Below, piece after piece: positions 20,761-34,128 of a stretch of 64,000 nt of DNA. The notes under the pieces are model-generated. The model did not search any database. It was not told where the DNA came from and saw nothing but the letters and a program-made list of their open reading frames with translations. A program made the position numbers and the translations under genes. Source of the DNA: Larus michahellis. Its lineage: Eukaryota > Chordata > Aves > Charadriiformes > Laridae. The stretch lies in assembly GCF_964199755.1 (NCBI RefSeq), contig NC_133898.1, positions 127,780,224 through 127,844,223 on the forward strand, in the 5' to 3' direction. Numbering within the stretch: position 1 is the stretch's first letter; each line of letters starts with the position of its first letter.

Positions 20761-23526
20761 CATAAAATTCCCCCCTGACCCGTATCTCAAGGGCTTCATG
20801 GAGGAGAGAGGTGGGCAGTGGTTGTCCTCCGTGTTTGTTTGTAATAGCTGCGGGTGGCTTTTCCTTGCCTGACTTTGACCCTTGGGCTGTTGTGGAGGCT
20901 GTGGCGAGGAGCCATGGCGTAGTTTAGCCCTGAGCTGGGTGAAGAACCAGCTCCTGCCGTTTGCTTCTGAGCTGGTACCTGCCCGCTTGGCTTGACGCAC
21001 CCCAGCGCATGTCTCGGAAGGGTCAATTAAAGGTTTTTCCCTGCTTGTCTTCTCCAGGACGCTTTGGGGATTGTTGGTCGTATTCCCCTAATTTCCCATC
21101 TGGATTTTTCCTGAAAACACCATGAGCATTTCACTTTTTTTGGGGGGGGGTAAAAAAATTGCGGACAGTCTTGAACCATTCTGGTTTTCATTGAGAAAAA
21201 AAAAAATATAAATAAGTTTGGGCAAACACGGAAGTTGTTTGCTTAGTGTCAAACCGACTCATCCCTGGCATGAGCAGGGTTGAGTACGGAACCTCCCGGT
21301 CGCTGTGCCAGGGCGGGAAATGCTGCGGATCAACCGGCGCTGGGTACGCAGGACCACTAGTCCCGCATCCGCTGCTCGTTTAATAACTGGGTAGCTCCAG
21401 CCCTTCATCGCCAGGCTGCTTTGGCTGGAGCACGTGGCTTTTTACTGCGCCGCGGGATGGAGATGCGTGGTTGTCATCAGATGCTGCGGGATCATCGGGA
21501 AATGCCCCAGCATGCTTTAGGTGCCGTGAGCTGGGGTGAGGTGGGGGGAATTGCCAACCACGGGGTCAGGAGGAAGATGTGTGTGATGCCACCCCAGCAA
21601 CGGTCGTTGAAAAAGAGTGAAATCATGAAAAGGTGATGAAAAAAGATGAAGCCCGTAGGCAGGAGTGAAATCCAGCGGGTCTAAAGCCTGTTTTTGCGCT
21701 CTGCCAGGGCAGGGAGGGGTGAGCAGCCCTGAATTATACCGTCAGACCGTGTTCCTGCCTTCACGTTGGGGTGTGTGTGTTGGGGGGGTGATATGTGTTG
21801 CAAACAATTCCTAGAAACCCTCCATGGGGCTCTTCGGGCCAAACCACAAGCCGTTACACGCTTCCTCCCGCTCTGCCGGTGAAGGTGTGGGTTAACATCC
21901 CCGCTCGCTGCGGCATTTTCTGTTTTCTGGGCATCACTGCTGTTATTTATTGACGCTGAAGCCGTGGCCAGAACCTACGGGCGAGAAGAGGGTTGTGTCC
22001 CTCCGGACTCAGGGAGGGAGCTGCCATCATCGGGTCACGTGATAGCACTTGCCGCTACTTGCGCTTCTTGAGTCATGCACCAGCTTAATTTTTAGCTGCC
22101 GGTGTACGTGATAACCCCCGCTGTCGGGGTCAGGCGAGCGGTCTTTCCATTGCAGTATCCATTTATGCTCAAGAAATTCCTCCAGAGGAACAAATTCCCA
22201 GAAGGCTCCTGGAGGCTGCGCGTTTGGTCTGCAGGTCGCCATACCTTGTGTCCTCCATCCTTCAAGAGCGACCAAGTGTAAGCTTGGTCCCGGTTGCTTT
22301 TTTATTCCCCAGTGGATCCTCGGGACCGAGTAGAGATGTATTCATGTGGATGCAGCACAACCCACAGCCCTTGTTTGGGAGGGAATCTGCCATCTGGTCC
22401 TTGCTGGGAGCTTTGTAGCCCCCCGGAAGGGCAGCACTGCTGTCATTGCAAACCTCGAAGCTTGCTGGGAGAGGCCACGGGATTAAATAGGAGGAGGTCC
22501 CGGATGGGGACAGACTTTTAGTGCAGGGAAGAGAAGAGCTCGCAGCTCCGGGGGGTTGGCACAGAGCTGCAGTCTCTCCCCGGCAGCCTGCTCTCTGCCC
22601 GCAGCAGCGGCAGTGGTGTGCATGATTTATATACATTTTTTTCTAATGACCGAAGCTCTAAAATCTGCAACCTTAAAAAAAAAAAAAAAAAAAAAAAAAG
22701 ATGTTTTTGTGCAACAGGCTTTTGTGGAGGACTGCAAAGCTAAGCAGTCTCAGCTTGTAGGCTCTGGGACACCTTTTGGCAACGGTTCGGATCCCCAAAG
22801 AGCGCACGGCCAGTTTGGTTTGGTGGCTCTGCCTGCAGGCAGACCGCTCCTGGGTTGTCCCATCAGCGGATAGATCTGAGCAGGGAGGGATTTGCTGGCT
22901 CGTTGCGGTCTCCCTGCGCTAGCAGGAGTTCCCGTCTCCAGCAGATCTGTGCTGAAAGATTTGTCCCATGGGTGGATGCTGGTCTGGTGGCTTTAGGAAA
23001 GGCTCACGGCAGTGACCTCTTGCTCGCAGGGTGTGCATGCAGAGACTTGGTGGTTGAAGGGACGGGTACCGTATCCCACAGACCTTGCAGGAGGAAATTT
23101 TTAAGGTGAAAGCAGGATGCAGCTGAAAAAAAAATAATCCAGGCTTCTTTTTCAGTCAATGGGGGGAAAAAAAACCCAGGCACAATTCCAGCGTTGGCAT
23201 ATGAAGTGGGTCAGTCATCCCACTCCAGCGGTGGTCCCGGCACGACTGAATGCAGAAGGCAGGGACCGGTGTGGGCGGCTGGAGCAAAACTGTGCCTGGG
23301 AGTGCGCTAACACTTCAACCACCCGATGGTCGCAGGTCACTGATCGGGACCGTGCCCTTGTCTTTGATTACTCGGTCCCACCCGGGGATCTCGCACCCAT
23401 CTGAAATCGAGCCCCAAAGCATTGGGGGCTGGGTTAGTTGTGTGTGGGAAAAGGAAGTGGTGAGCTGCTCTGGAAAGTGCAAACAGCACAGGTTTCGTGA
23501 GATCAGGAGGAAAAGCTGCGGAATAT

Positions 23527-23937
23527 TGCCGTGATCTGGGGGAGCTGGGGGTGTTCAGCCTGGAGAAGAGGAGGCTGAGGGGAGACCTTCTCGCTTTCTA
23601 CAGCTCCCTGAAAGGAGGGGGTAGACGGGGGGGGGTCGGTCTCTTCTCCTGAGGAACAGGCGATGGGACAAGAGGAAACGGCCTCAAGTTGTGCCAGGGG
23701 AGGTTTAGATGGGATATTAGGAAAAAATTTTACACTGAAAGGGTTATCGAGCATTGGAACAGGCTGCCCAGGGAAGTGGTTGAGGCACCATCCCTGGAGG
23801 GATTTAAAAGACGGGTAGAGATGGTGCTGAGAGATATAGTTTAGTGACGGTTTTTGTCAGAGTTGGGTTGATGGTTGGACTAGATGATCTGAAAGGTCCC
23901 TTCCAACCTAGGCGATTCTATGATTCTGTGATTCTGT
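23527..23937 (+). mobile_element. CR1 retrotransposon 3' end in the PAQR8 intron
   Basis: Forward CR1 from GGGGGAGCTGGGGGTGTTCA (ORF2 C-terminus) through the 3' UTR to GATTCTATGATTCTGTGATT. Confidence 0.94.
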
Positions 23938-24419
23938 CTGAGCAATTTTTGATAGGGGAGGGATAGATTTGCCAGACGAGATAATTCTCACCCAGGGTCT
24001 ATGGGTAGAAATAACGAATATTACCATTTTTGCAGCTGGTGCTGCAGATGGTTTCCTTTTTCACACATTGAGTGTAGTGGCTGTGTATCAGTAGCCTCGC
24101 CAGGTTGTAACCCTGGTTAGGCATGAAGAAACTGCAGCTGTGTTTATTGCGGCAAAACAGAAATGTGCCGTGGTGACCCACACCATTCCCCAGCATGGTT
24201 TGGGCGTTAGCACAGTCCAGAAGTTCTTCCCAGCAGACAGTTTGCATCTGGCCACCCATTTCACGGGTGTTGCAGCATGGGAGCATCCATGCCAGCCCAG
24301 CTGGCCTCAGAAACAAGGGCTTGGTGATGTCTAGCTCAAGGTTTGGATTCTCGCTGTAAAGCCAGACGCCTTGTCAAGTCTTTGGTTTCCTAACTTTGGA
24401 TTTCCACTGCCCTGCTGTG

Positions 24420-25305
24420 ACGACACCAAATTGGGTGGGAGTGTTGGTCTGCTTGAGGATAGAAAGCTCTACAGAGGGATCTGGACAGGCTCAATTGATG
24501 GGTCAAGGCCAACGGTATGAGGTTCAACAGGGTCAAGTGCCGGGTCCTGCATTGGGTCATAACAACCCCATGCACCATTACAAGCTTGGGGCAGAGTGGC
24601 TGGAGAGCTGCCCGGCAGAAAAGGACCTGGGGGTGCTGGTCAACAGCTGGCTGAATATGAGCCAGCAGTGTGCCCAGGTGGCCAAGAAGGCCAACAGCAT
24701 TCTGGCTTGTATCAGGAATGGTGTGGCCAGCAGGACTGGGGCAGTGATCATCCCCCTGTACTCAGGACTGGTGAGGGCCCACCTCCAATACTGTGTCCAG
24801 TTTTGGGCCCCTCACCACAAGAAAGACATTGAGGTGCTGGAGCGTGTCCAGAGAAGGGCAACGGAGCTGGTGAGGGGTCTGGAGCACAAGTCTTGTGAGG
24901 AGCGGCTGAGGGAGCTGGGGGTGTTCAGCCTGGAGAAGAGGAGGCTGAGGGGAGACCTTCTCGCTCTCTACAGCTCCCTGAACGGAGGGGGTAGACAGAT
25001 GGGTGTCAGTCTCTTCTCCCAAGTACTAAGTGATAGGACAAGAGGAAATGACCTCAAGTTGTGCCAAGGGAAGGTCTAGGATGGATATTAGGAAAAATTT
25101 CTTCACTGAAAGGGTTGTCAAGCATTGGAACAGGCTGCTCAGGAAGGTGGTGGAATCACCATCCCTGGAGGTATTTAAAACCTGGGTAGACGTGGTGATG
25201 AGGGACATGGTTTAGTGGTGCTTTTGTCAGTGTTAGGCTGATGGTTGGACTCGATGATCTGAAAGGTCCCTTCCAACCTAGACGAGTCTATGATTCTATG
25301 CTTCG
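24420..25305 (+). mobile_element. CR1 retrotransposon 3' part in the PAQR8 intron
   Basis: Forward copy of about 890 bp beginning in the reverse-transcriptase end (GACGACACCAAATTGGGTGG). The [10 protein letters not shown] and [17 protein letters not shown] blocks and the ORF2 end follow. It ends GAGTCTATGATTCTATG. The frame is open across most of the ORF2 C-terminus. Confidence 0.95.
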
Positions 25306-28300
25306 CTCCCTCAAACAGCTGCAGGACCTTGGGGGCTCCTCCTTGGTGGGATGCTGTTGACCCCCCTCGGCTTTGCTGCAGGGATGAGGTAGTTGCCAGC
25401 AGCTTTGTTTTGCTCTGTCCCCTCCGAGCACAGCGTTCATCGCTCCGTCTCCGCTGCTCTCATCCCCTGGACCCATCCCAACGCGCAGGCAACGCCGAAC
25501 CCATGTCAAGAGGCACTTGCTGCTCAGCACGGCTGAGCTGGCTGCCGGCCCGGCATTGCTTCCAGGCCAGAAATTGCAGGGGAGCTGACACTGCCATGGC
25601 TTCCGTGGGGGATCCTGCCACCTCCCGCCGGCTTTAATGGCTCATCTCCCAGCATCACGGGACGTTGGTTTCCTGATTAATACATGCTTGGATAAACCCG
25701 GCTTCAGCTACACGCTCTGTGTGTGTGTATATGTGTATATAGAAAGGTAGAATTTGAGCCATATTATTTTATTTGAAATTTTCTACAAGGTGGCTTTGAC
25801 CCTTTTTCTTAGAACGTAAGGTTATTTTCAAGCGTGTTCTTCCAGGTCGCCAGTAAATCACATCACATCACCTTTTACCTTCCAGAGCATCCTAACCCAT
25901 GCAGAGTCCCTGTTGGATGAGCGCTTGTAATACACCCATTGGGCTGATGTAGATGTGACTGGGTACGTAATTGAGTCAAGAGAAATAAAATATTCTGTGT
26001 AATGTGCTGTTAAGTAGTCCCAGCGCTGCCTGGTGCATTACAGCAGTGCATTAAGAGCCCCATATCTAGTTCTCATTATGCAGATGAGGACTGGTATCCC
26101 CATTTAATCGATGGGGAGGTGGAAGCCCAACTTACACAAGTCCTGAGCATCTGGCCCCTCTCTGGTTGTGGGGATTTCCACTTCTCCGATGCTGGAGTGT
26201 AAATCCGTCCTTCATACCCTGCTGCCTGCTCAGGCAGGGCTCATCCCTGGCACAAACCACCAAATGCCACCTCTTCCAGTTTCTGGCCTCTGTGACACCC
26301 ACCTAAATCCCAGTAACTCCCTGCAGAGGGGATCTGAGCGCCGTGTGAGTCTGTCGCAGTCAGGAGGAAGGTTAATGCTGGCAGGTTGAGGTGCAGCAGG
26401 AGAAGGAAGCAGGAGTCCGCAGGAATTGCTGCGATGAGCCGGTCCCTGGTCTCTTAGTTCCTCATCCCTGGTGGAGCCTTTCCAAAACACCACTTGTGCT
26501 CAAGTAGAACCAGCCTGCAGGCAGCAGGCTTTGGGATGGGGCTTATCCACCGCATCTCAGCTGGGTGCAGCCTTGGTGAAGCTTCTCCCAGCCCTGGAGA
26601 GGCGAGCTGAGCTGCTCTCTGCCATCCTGGTGCTTGTAGGAGCTGCGACACCAAAGTTAACCCCATGTAGGAAGGGGTCAGAATAAAACCCCAGGCTTCA
26701 AAATGACCTGGAGTCTCTCCAGGGAGTTTTGCTCCACTCCCAGAAGAGAAGGCATTCAGGAATTAATCACCTGCATCTCTCAAAACTGGCCTGTTGCCCA
26801 CTGCTGCACGATCACTGCTGTTATTTCCATGCTATTCACAACCACTTGTTTGTTTTTTTTTTAAATGCAATGCATTTATTAAAGACTTCCCCACAGGCTG
26901 AGTTCCCGGGTCCTCTCTGCTTTGTTTACCAGGGATTACTGCCTTTTTGGAAGCCTGTGTTAACCTCCCATGCCTGAATACTATTCTGGAAGCAAATATA
27001 TCACGTTGGTACTGTCTCAGTCCCAGCCAGTTAACGCTGAGGTCAGACCGGTGGGAAAATCAGCCGTACCCTGTAGGAAATTTTCTCATTCAAACCCTTC
27101 CATCAGCCTGTGACCAAAACAAGCACAAGAGCTGGGAAAAGCTCGGGTTTCCAATTACTCGCTTCAAAAGGGAGAGGGAAAAATTGGAACGGGATCGTTC
27201 TCCTCCTGTGCGGCGGTTCTTATTGTGGCTGTCATGATACAGCCTGGCCATCATCCACCCCCTCCTTCTTGCCTTGCAGCTCCCTCCCCGAACAAACGAT
27301 ACTTGGTTGCCGTTAATTGGGAACAGCCAAAATAACTGAATCCCCCGGAGATGGAGGGCGGGGGGGGCGGGGGGTGAGGACAGAATCTCAACGAGACACC
27401 CTGCGGATGAATGTGGCTTTCAGCCGCTCCTACGCCCCCGTGAAGGGAAAAGAATAGGGGCTCTGTGAAAGTGAAACAGCCAGTGCTGACCTTGGGTTTC
27501 TGGGTTGGGTTTTTGTTGTTGGGTTTTTTTGTTTTTGTTTTTTTTTTTTCTTCCCCTTTCTCTTTTTCTAACGTTAATTGCTCGTCGCTTTGTCCATCAC
27601 ATGATCGCTGGAAATTGCCAACTTGTTCTCAACTCGTTAATGTCACAAGTTCGGTTTAAAATAAGCGCTCTACCAGGTTCGTGATTTAGCACTGTTTATC
27701 CCAGTATCAGATGTGTTTCTTGTGATTTCGGACTATTATTTTGAAAATCTCTGACTCTCCCTCAGCTTGTTAAAAAGTGGCATTTTCCAGCTATGAAAGC
27801 CTGCCTGGAAGAATCTCTCCCAACTGCTGGTGTCAGGGAGACCTGCAGTGTCTAACCTCTCCCTAACTCTGCCCAAAGGCGACGCTCGCTCTATACACGG
27901 AGCTCTCGGGGTGCGAGACAGTGGCAGAATCCTGGCGCTAGCCCACACCGTGCAAGCCGGAGCCAGGCTGTGCCTGGTACAGAAGCTGCCTGTCTCTCTC
28001 GTGTCCTTGTCAGCATGCAAAGCAGGCAGGCCACGGATGGTGGAAGGGGCGACGTGCCCCTCGCATTGCCATGCTTCCATACGCCCAGGCTTGACTGCCA
28101 TCTTCCCAGGTGTCTTCTTGGTTGCCTTTGCTCTTTATGGGCAGGTTTCAGCGTATTTCTGCCTCTCTGCAGGAGATGAGTGCTCCAGCCCTGCTCCTGT
28201 GCAGTTCACCTGCCCAGTCTGTGCTGTATATGAGCTGGTTTTTGGTTCCTGATGACCTGGGATCCACGCTGCATTAGCCTGTGTTCTCCAAGAGGTGGGG

Positions 28301-30922
28301 AGCTGCAGCATGCCCTTTCTTCTTGTACCTTGCCACCATGATCCCCATCTTCACCATCAGTGTCTAAAAACCTTTTTGGAGGGTTTTCCAGCATCCTCCT
28401 GGGATGAACTGGGATGAAGATTCAGCACTGAGCCCCCTGTAGTGGGCCCAGATCCTTGGACCACATTTAGTTAAGGGGAAGCTGGGAGATGGTGAGCGTG
28501 GGTCTAAGCCCTCTTGCTTGGGTTGTATCGGAGCAAATGCTGGCAGAAGTGTAAAACACATTAACAGGTTAACAGACAGGGCAGAGGAGCTTAGGACACA
28601 TAAAACGTTTCAGAGTCTGTACTCACACCTCTGCACAGGGCAAAACCTGTGCATAAGGCCTGGAGATCATCAGCTGGAGACGGCAGATGTCTTGGCATTG
28701 CAGTGAAGGAGGTGCAGTTCGACTTGGGCAGGGAGCTCTTGCCTGTTTATCTAGATCAGGAAATCAAACACTGTCTTAGTACAGACACGTCCATGAAACT
28801 TCCCTGTCTTTCCCACCCCAACGTGCGCAGCTTCCAACCAAGTTCTGGCCAGATCATCCAAAGGAGATATAGGGCAACAGAGGGTGAGTATTACATTGCT
28901 GCGTGGCCGAGGATGGTCTCTTTGCTTGGGCTTTGCCTTATCCTGAAGCTGAGGTCTAGAGTAAGTTGGATGAATGAGCCTTTCTTTCTCCGTTGGCTAT
29001 ATGGAGCCAGAATAGACTGGCTGTTGCCCCTTTTTCACAACATCTCCTCCTAGGAGTGCCCCAGCGTCAAAATTTGCCTCGCCTTCCTAAATTTTGGCAT
29101 GTGTCCCCAAAGATACACAAGCTGCTGAATGAACTGCGTTTCCCCATCACAGATCTGGACCCCGCAGACCCTTAGGAGAGAGAAACAAAGTCTTTGTGAA
29201 CGCGCGCAATGTCAGCTTCCCCTGCAAGAGTGCTATCTTCAGTCTCATGCATCTGCAAAACTAAAATACCATTTGCAGAGACCATCTTCCGCCTTTTGTG
29301 GCTAAGGCAGCTCCATCAAACTCAGCAGGCAGATTCCCCTGTGGTAAACAAGGAAAAAAAACCCAGCCCTGAGAGGTGCTAAGGGAGAAAGCCTGGAAAG
29401 CGCAGGGCGAGAGAGAACTGGCTGGAAAATGTCACTCTTCGTTATGACAACTGCCATCTGCTAAAATACGGAAGCAACGTGAAAAATATTTTGTCTGTTA
29501 TCAGTGGCTTTGGGTTGCGAGAGGAAGTGGGACTTGCAACCTGGTTCAGAGTCTGCTCTGACTTTGCTCTTTGTGCTTTCTCACCCTGGGACTGTTTGAT
29601 AGGTCCCATCTCTGCTTTCACTCTCAGTGTTTAACACCTTCCCATCCCCTATACCTCCAGATGGGTCTCCCATCATGTGCCCATGCAAACTATTCCTTTG
29701 TCTCACCTCTGGCAGCAGTTGGTATCTGATGCAACGGAAGAAAAAGAAGCCATTTGCCACACTTGGGCAAAATACTCATTTGCATGTACTTATTTTTGGC
29801 CAGCTTCATCTACTGCAGCTCTGGTTGGGTGCATATAAGCACAGGAGGCAGGCTCCAGTCCTGCAAACATGTATGTGTTGGCTGCACGGGGGTAACCACA
29901 GCCTTACAGAGTCTGGTGGGGCTCCGTCAGCATCAAATTCAATTCAAGCACAGGCATCTGTGCGATGAGCTCTCCTCTTTTTTTGTGCCATAGCAGGGAA
30001 AAGAAATATCTAGGGTAGAAGGGGAAACAGAGGGTATTGGGAGTGAATGCGATGCTGTGAGGGAGCCTCCAGACGTTAGGATCCTGCTGTGCCCTGAAGC
30101 TGAATCTTTCCAGCCAGAGCTTAGCAACTCCGGAGGTTGCCAAGGTGCAGAGCAGAGCAGGCAGAGGAGTGCCCAGCGCTGGGCTTTGGCTGCTCTGAGC
30201 ATCCAGGCACATCTCGTCCGGCAGCCCCTCAGCACGGCTCCGTGGATGCTCCCAAGGCTTCGATGCTATACCCAAACTGCGGCCAGCTCTTATGCGGAGC
30301 CTCTCCTTTCTCCGTCACCTCCCAGTCCCGCTGCTTTTTACACGTGAAGGAGGCTGCAGGTTTGGAACTGTGGGCTTCTCCCCTCCTCCCTCTGCCCCAC
30401 TCACCTGCTACCCGCGTGCAGGTTGTGTGGCAGGGGAGCCGAGCTTATTCGCAGCCTCCATGGTTTGGTTGGGACCCTCTTCACTCAGGTGCAGAAAGGC
30501 AGGTTATCCCTTAGATGAGTAATTACCCCTTCAGTTTTGTCCCTGAGCAGTTTGTTCTGGGGAAAGGGGTGAAAAATCCCCCCCGCAAATCATCAGGTGC
30601 TTTCTTGACATCTGACTTCTTCTTGCAGCCCCTTATTGGCAGCTCCTGGCTGCTCCTGAACATGCTCCAAGCTGAATGCCTGAGGAAGTGGGGAAGAAGG
30701 GCAGGCTTGTGACATTGCAGTGCCCATCGGAGTGCAGGGACAGGGCTGTGCCATCTTTCTCCATGCTGAATTTGGGTCTGCCGAGTCAAGAAAAGCCCCT
30801 TTTCCCTAAAAGCAGGGCCAGCATCTCTATAGTGCCATGGCTCATCCCACCCAGGAATATGGCTGCACGCTCTCCTCCCTGGTGCATCACTTTTAACATT
30901 TCTTCTTTCTCCTTCCTTGCAG

Positions 30923-30976
30923 GGCACAAAGACGACATTCCCCAGAGCCGGGCTCACGGCCATCGTACGCAACAAG
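30923..30976 (+). other. PAQR8: 5' UTR part of the PAQR8 coding exon
   Basis: This begins after the acceptor CTTCCTTGCAG and runs 54 nt to the ATG. It is in frame with the coding sequence and free of stops, so an upstream start is not excluded. The family N-terminus argues for 30977. Confidence 0.7.
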
Positions 30977-32035
30977 ATGACAGCCATCCTGGAGCGGATC
31001 AGCACGCTGTCCCTCAGTGGGCAGCATCTCAGCCGTCTTCCCAGGCTGCTGGAGGATGGCTTCCCCAAGATGCCTTGCACGGTCAAAGAGTGCGAGGTGC
31101 CGCAGCTCTTCCGTGAGCCATACATCCACACTGGCTACCGTCCCACTGGCCAGGACTGGCGGTACTACTTCCTTAGCCTCTTCCAGAAGCACAATGAGGT
31201 GGTCAATGTGTGGACTCATCTCCTGGCAGCGCTGGCTGTGCTGCTGAGATTCAAGACGTTTGTGGAGGCTGAGCAGTTACCCGTGGATGCGTGGTCCTTG
31301 CCTTTGCTCATCTTTGTCCTCTCCTCTGTCACTTACCTGACCTGCAGCCTCTTGGCTCACCTACTGCAGTCCAAATCGGAGCTGTACCATTACACCTTCT
31401 ACTTCGTGGACTATGTTGGAGTTGGCATCTACCAGTATGGTAGTGCCCTGGCTCATTTCTACTATAGCTCTGACCAAGCCTGGTATGACAAGTTCTGGCT
31501 TTTCTTTCTGCCGGCAGCTGCTTTCTGTGGCTGGTTGTCTTGTGCCGGCTGCTGCTATGCGAAATATCGGTACCGACGGCCTTACCCCATCATGAGGAAG
31601 ATGTGCCAGGTGATCCCAGCCGGGCTGGCCTTCATCTTGGATATCAGTCCTGTCGCTCACCGGGTGGTTGTGTGTCATCTGGGGGGCTGTGAGGAAGATG
31701 CAGCTTGGTACCACACGTACCAGATACTGTTTTTCCTTATCAGTGCTTATTTCTTCTCCTGCCCAGTCCCTGAGAAGTACTTCCCTGGCTCCTGCGATAT
31801 CGTTGGCCATGCCCATCAGATCTTCCACACCTTCCTGGCCATCTGCACCCTATCACAGCTGGAGGCCATTCTTTTGGATTACAAGAACAGGCAGGAGATT
31901 TTCCTGAAGAGACATGGACCTTTCTCCGTTTATCTCTCTTGCATCTCTTTTTTTGGCCTGGTGGCTTGTAGTGCCGTCACAGCTTACATCCTGCGATGCA
32001 GGATCAAGGCCAGCCTGGCTAAAAAGGACTCCTGA
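30977..32035 (+). CDS. PAQR8: PAQR8, membrane progestin receptor beta
   Basis: This encodes a complete 352-residue PAQR-family multipass protein (human 354). Members bind progesterone and related steroids at the cell surface and signal non-genomically. The sequence shows the conserved cytosolic GYRP (53-56) and the motif HNEVVNVWTHLLA (72-84). It then has the S-xxx-H motif in SLLAH (Ser124/His128) and the late motif PGSCDIVGHAHQIFH (270-284) with HxxxH at 280/284. Those His residues align with the zinc ligands of adiponectin receptors. About seven hydrophobic segments run from residue 75 to 340. The coding sequence lies in one exon whose acceptor is at 30921-30922, 54 nt before the ATG. The ATG at 30977 gives the family N-terminus (MTAILERISTL); the frame extends upstream without another Met match. 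PAQR8 is preferred over PAQR5/6/7 because of the near-identical remembered human PAQR8 sequence and the MCM3/EFHC1 neighbours. Confidence 0.97.
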   Translation: MTAILERISTLSLSGQHLSRLPRLLEDGFPKMPCTVKECEVPQLFREPYIHTGYRPTGQDWRYYFLSLFQKHNEVVNVWTHLLAALAVLLRFKTFVEAEQLPVDAWSLPLLIFVLSSVTYLTCSLLAHLLQSKSELYHYTFYFVDYVGVGIYQYGSALAHFYYSSDQAWYDKFWLFFLPAAAFCGWLSCAGCCYAKYRYRRPYPIMRKMCQVIPAGLAFILDISPVAHRVVVCHLGGCEEDAAWYHTYQILFFLISAYFFSCPVPEKYFPGSCDIVGHAHQIFHTFLAICTLSQLEAILLDYKNRQEIFLKRHGPFSVYLSCISFFGLVACSAVTAYILRCRIKASLAKKDS

Positions 32036-33279
32036 GAGTCGTGAACGTGGCAGGCATGACATCACCAGGGTGGTGAAAATCAAGAAAAAGGGCATAACAT
32101 ATTAGAGACTGTCTTACTTGCCTAACACACTGTGACTAACCGGGACCCTGGACTCGGGTGGAGGGCTGGAGACTTCATGCTGGATGCATTTTCACAGCAG
32201 GGAGTGCCTTTTGCCGTCCGGGGGGACATGGGGTGTTTTAAGCCAGAACAATTCATTTAACCAAGGATGCTGGAATAGGCAGAGGTTTCTTGTTCATTCT
32301 GGTAAACCTGTGGGTGATATCTTGCTGAATGTCAGGGAGGGCTGTGGGACTCTAGAAGGGTCTGCGAGGGCTCACAACGCAGTGGAGAACGCACCATGAG
32401 GACCACAGCTGGATGTGGTGACCTCTCTGGGTTTTGCCATCTCTGCCGTCAGTGGGAAATGTGTTATTATCAAAGGCAGTAGCAAGGTTTCAGGAGAAGT
32501 CTGCATTTCTAGGGTTCAGCTGCAAGGACATGTGTGACACAGTGACTGGTATAATCCTTCTCCTGCTCCACCTGGGCTAAGCCCGGTTCTCTCTACAGTC
32601 CCCTTGTCAAGTATCTCAACAGCAGGTTGCTGAGGTGCCTTTGGCAAAGCATGTTTGGAGACTTAGACCTGACCTAGGGTCCTCTGGGGCGAACTGGGTC
32701 TGAACCTGAGCCCTCTGTCTGCCAGTGACTGGTGTGGGTCCAGCACAGGTGGAGATGCTAGGTCAGCTCCATCTTCTATTTCTGTCTGACTGCGCCATTT
32801 GCAGCGGAGCTGCTCATCAAAACCAAGGAGTCAGTGTCTTTGGGGTCACTGGGGTCTTTCACAGAAGTTTGAATCTGACCTAAGGTAGTGGCAGTGCTGA
32901 TAGCTGTTTGATAGCCTGTAAGACAGGTCTTCGAAGGCTCTTCATTTCCATTTTAAGTGCTCCGTTGCCTTTGAGGAGCTAGGCCTGGGTCAGGTTGGAG
33001 ATGGTTTTGAGCCTTCCTCAGTAGCAGTGGCAGAGGTTGAGCACCCCTGAGGCCATCCTGGCCCCAGGAGGGGACATGCTTTTGATGCTGGGTGTATTGT
33101 TTTGGCTGCTTGTGTGATGGGTTCACGCATGCCTTCATGGACTGGCTCTGTGTCGTCTGTCTAGGAAGTCTGACTGACCTCCAACATTGTCCATGCAGTG
33201 TTAGAGTAACTTGGGTGTGACCTGTCTGATACGGAAAAGGCTCTGGGCCTCCCATGGCCTACTGTGGTCATGGCCAAAA

Positions 33280-33326
33280 GGGTATGAAAGTGAAAGGGTG
33301 TGAAAGGGTATGAAAGTATGAAAGTC
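33280..33326. repeat. Short tandem repeat of GGTATGAAAG-like units
   Basis: Five imperfect copies of a (G)GTATGAAAG unit downstream of the PAQR8 stop codon. Confidence 0.8.
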
Positions 33327-34095
33327 TTTATTCCCCTCTTAATGGTGCTTCCAGGACACCAAGCAGTCCTTGGTGGGCCTCGTAGGAAAGCTGACCTTGA
33401 AGCTGCAGGGCCGCTTTTCTCTGACCAATGGGGTTGTGAATCTGGCATGTTTTTATCAGCATTAGATGAAGGTAGAACAGCAAAAGGCAAGAGCAGGGTG
33501 AGAGTATCAGGGTCCTGTGCAATCTTGGGATGGGTTTGTCCTTGAGACTTGGTGGTTCTTGTGTGGAGTAGCAAAGATAGTGATCAGGGACACCTAATGT
33601 TCATGGGTCAGTCCTGTCCAAGCTATAGAAAAGGTTGGTTTACTGCATCCCCCACTAGATGAGTCTCTTCTGTGCTTGCATGGCGGGAACATCAGACATG
33701 GAGCCACACTGTTGCACTGAAGTTGGCACCACTTGCAGGAGAGGATGCTCAGAGCCAACGCAGAGATACGGTCCCATGCAGCCAAGATACCTTCTGCTTG
33801 ACCCACTGCTTGCTTTCCACAGTAAATCCTGGCACGGCTCCTCCCAGCTATACACCATGCAAGACCCACAGCCTCAAAGGCCTTGACATCTGGCAAATTC
33901 CTAGGAGGTATAAATCTTTGCTGAAAGCAAGGAAGTCATGGGATCTATTCCAGCCACAGATTTGTCTCACTGAATCCAAGGGCAGGCAAATGAATTGTGA
34001 TTGCGGGGTCTGAGCAGGCAGAGTTTAGGGTTGGGGATATGATTTGTCACGACAAGCACTGATTTCTGTACTTGATCTGTTTTTTAACTATTGAG

Positions 34096-34128
34096 ATGCG
34101 TGTGTGTTTGTGTGTGTGTGCGCGCGCA
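34096..34128. repeat. (GT)n/(GC)n microsatellite
   Basis: Alternating purine-pyrimidine tract (GTGTGTTTGTGTGTGTGTGC, then GCGCGC). Confidence 0.9.

Larger units (their letters stand above)
20338..30922 (+). other. PAQR8: Large intron of PAQR8
   Basis: About 10.6 kb from the proposed donor to the acceptor TTTCTCCTTCCTTGCAG. It holds two forward CR1 copies, an A run at 22,674-22,699 and a T-rich tract at 27,508-27,551. I found no coding exon in it. Alternative 5' UTR exons could be present but are not recognisable by eye. Confidence 0.5.

Noticed and set aside
20253..20765. A 170-codon plus-strand frame at the PAQR8 CpG island as a coding first exon
   Set aside because: It crosses the good GTGAGTG donor at 20338, is Gly/Arg/Pro-rich, and PAQR8 has its whole coding sequence in the later exon.
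24396..25079. A 227-codon plus-strand frame as a PAQR8 intronic gene
   Set aside because: It is the C-terminal part of CR1 ORF2 ([26 protein letters not shown]).
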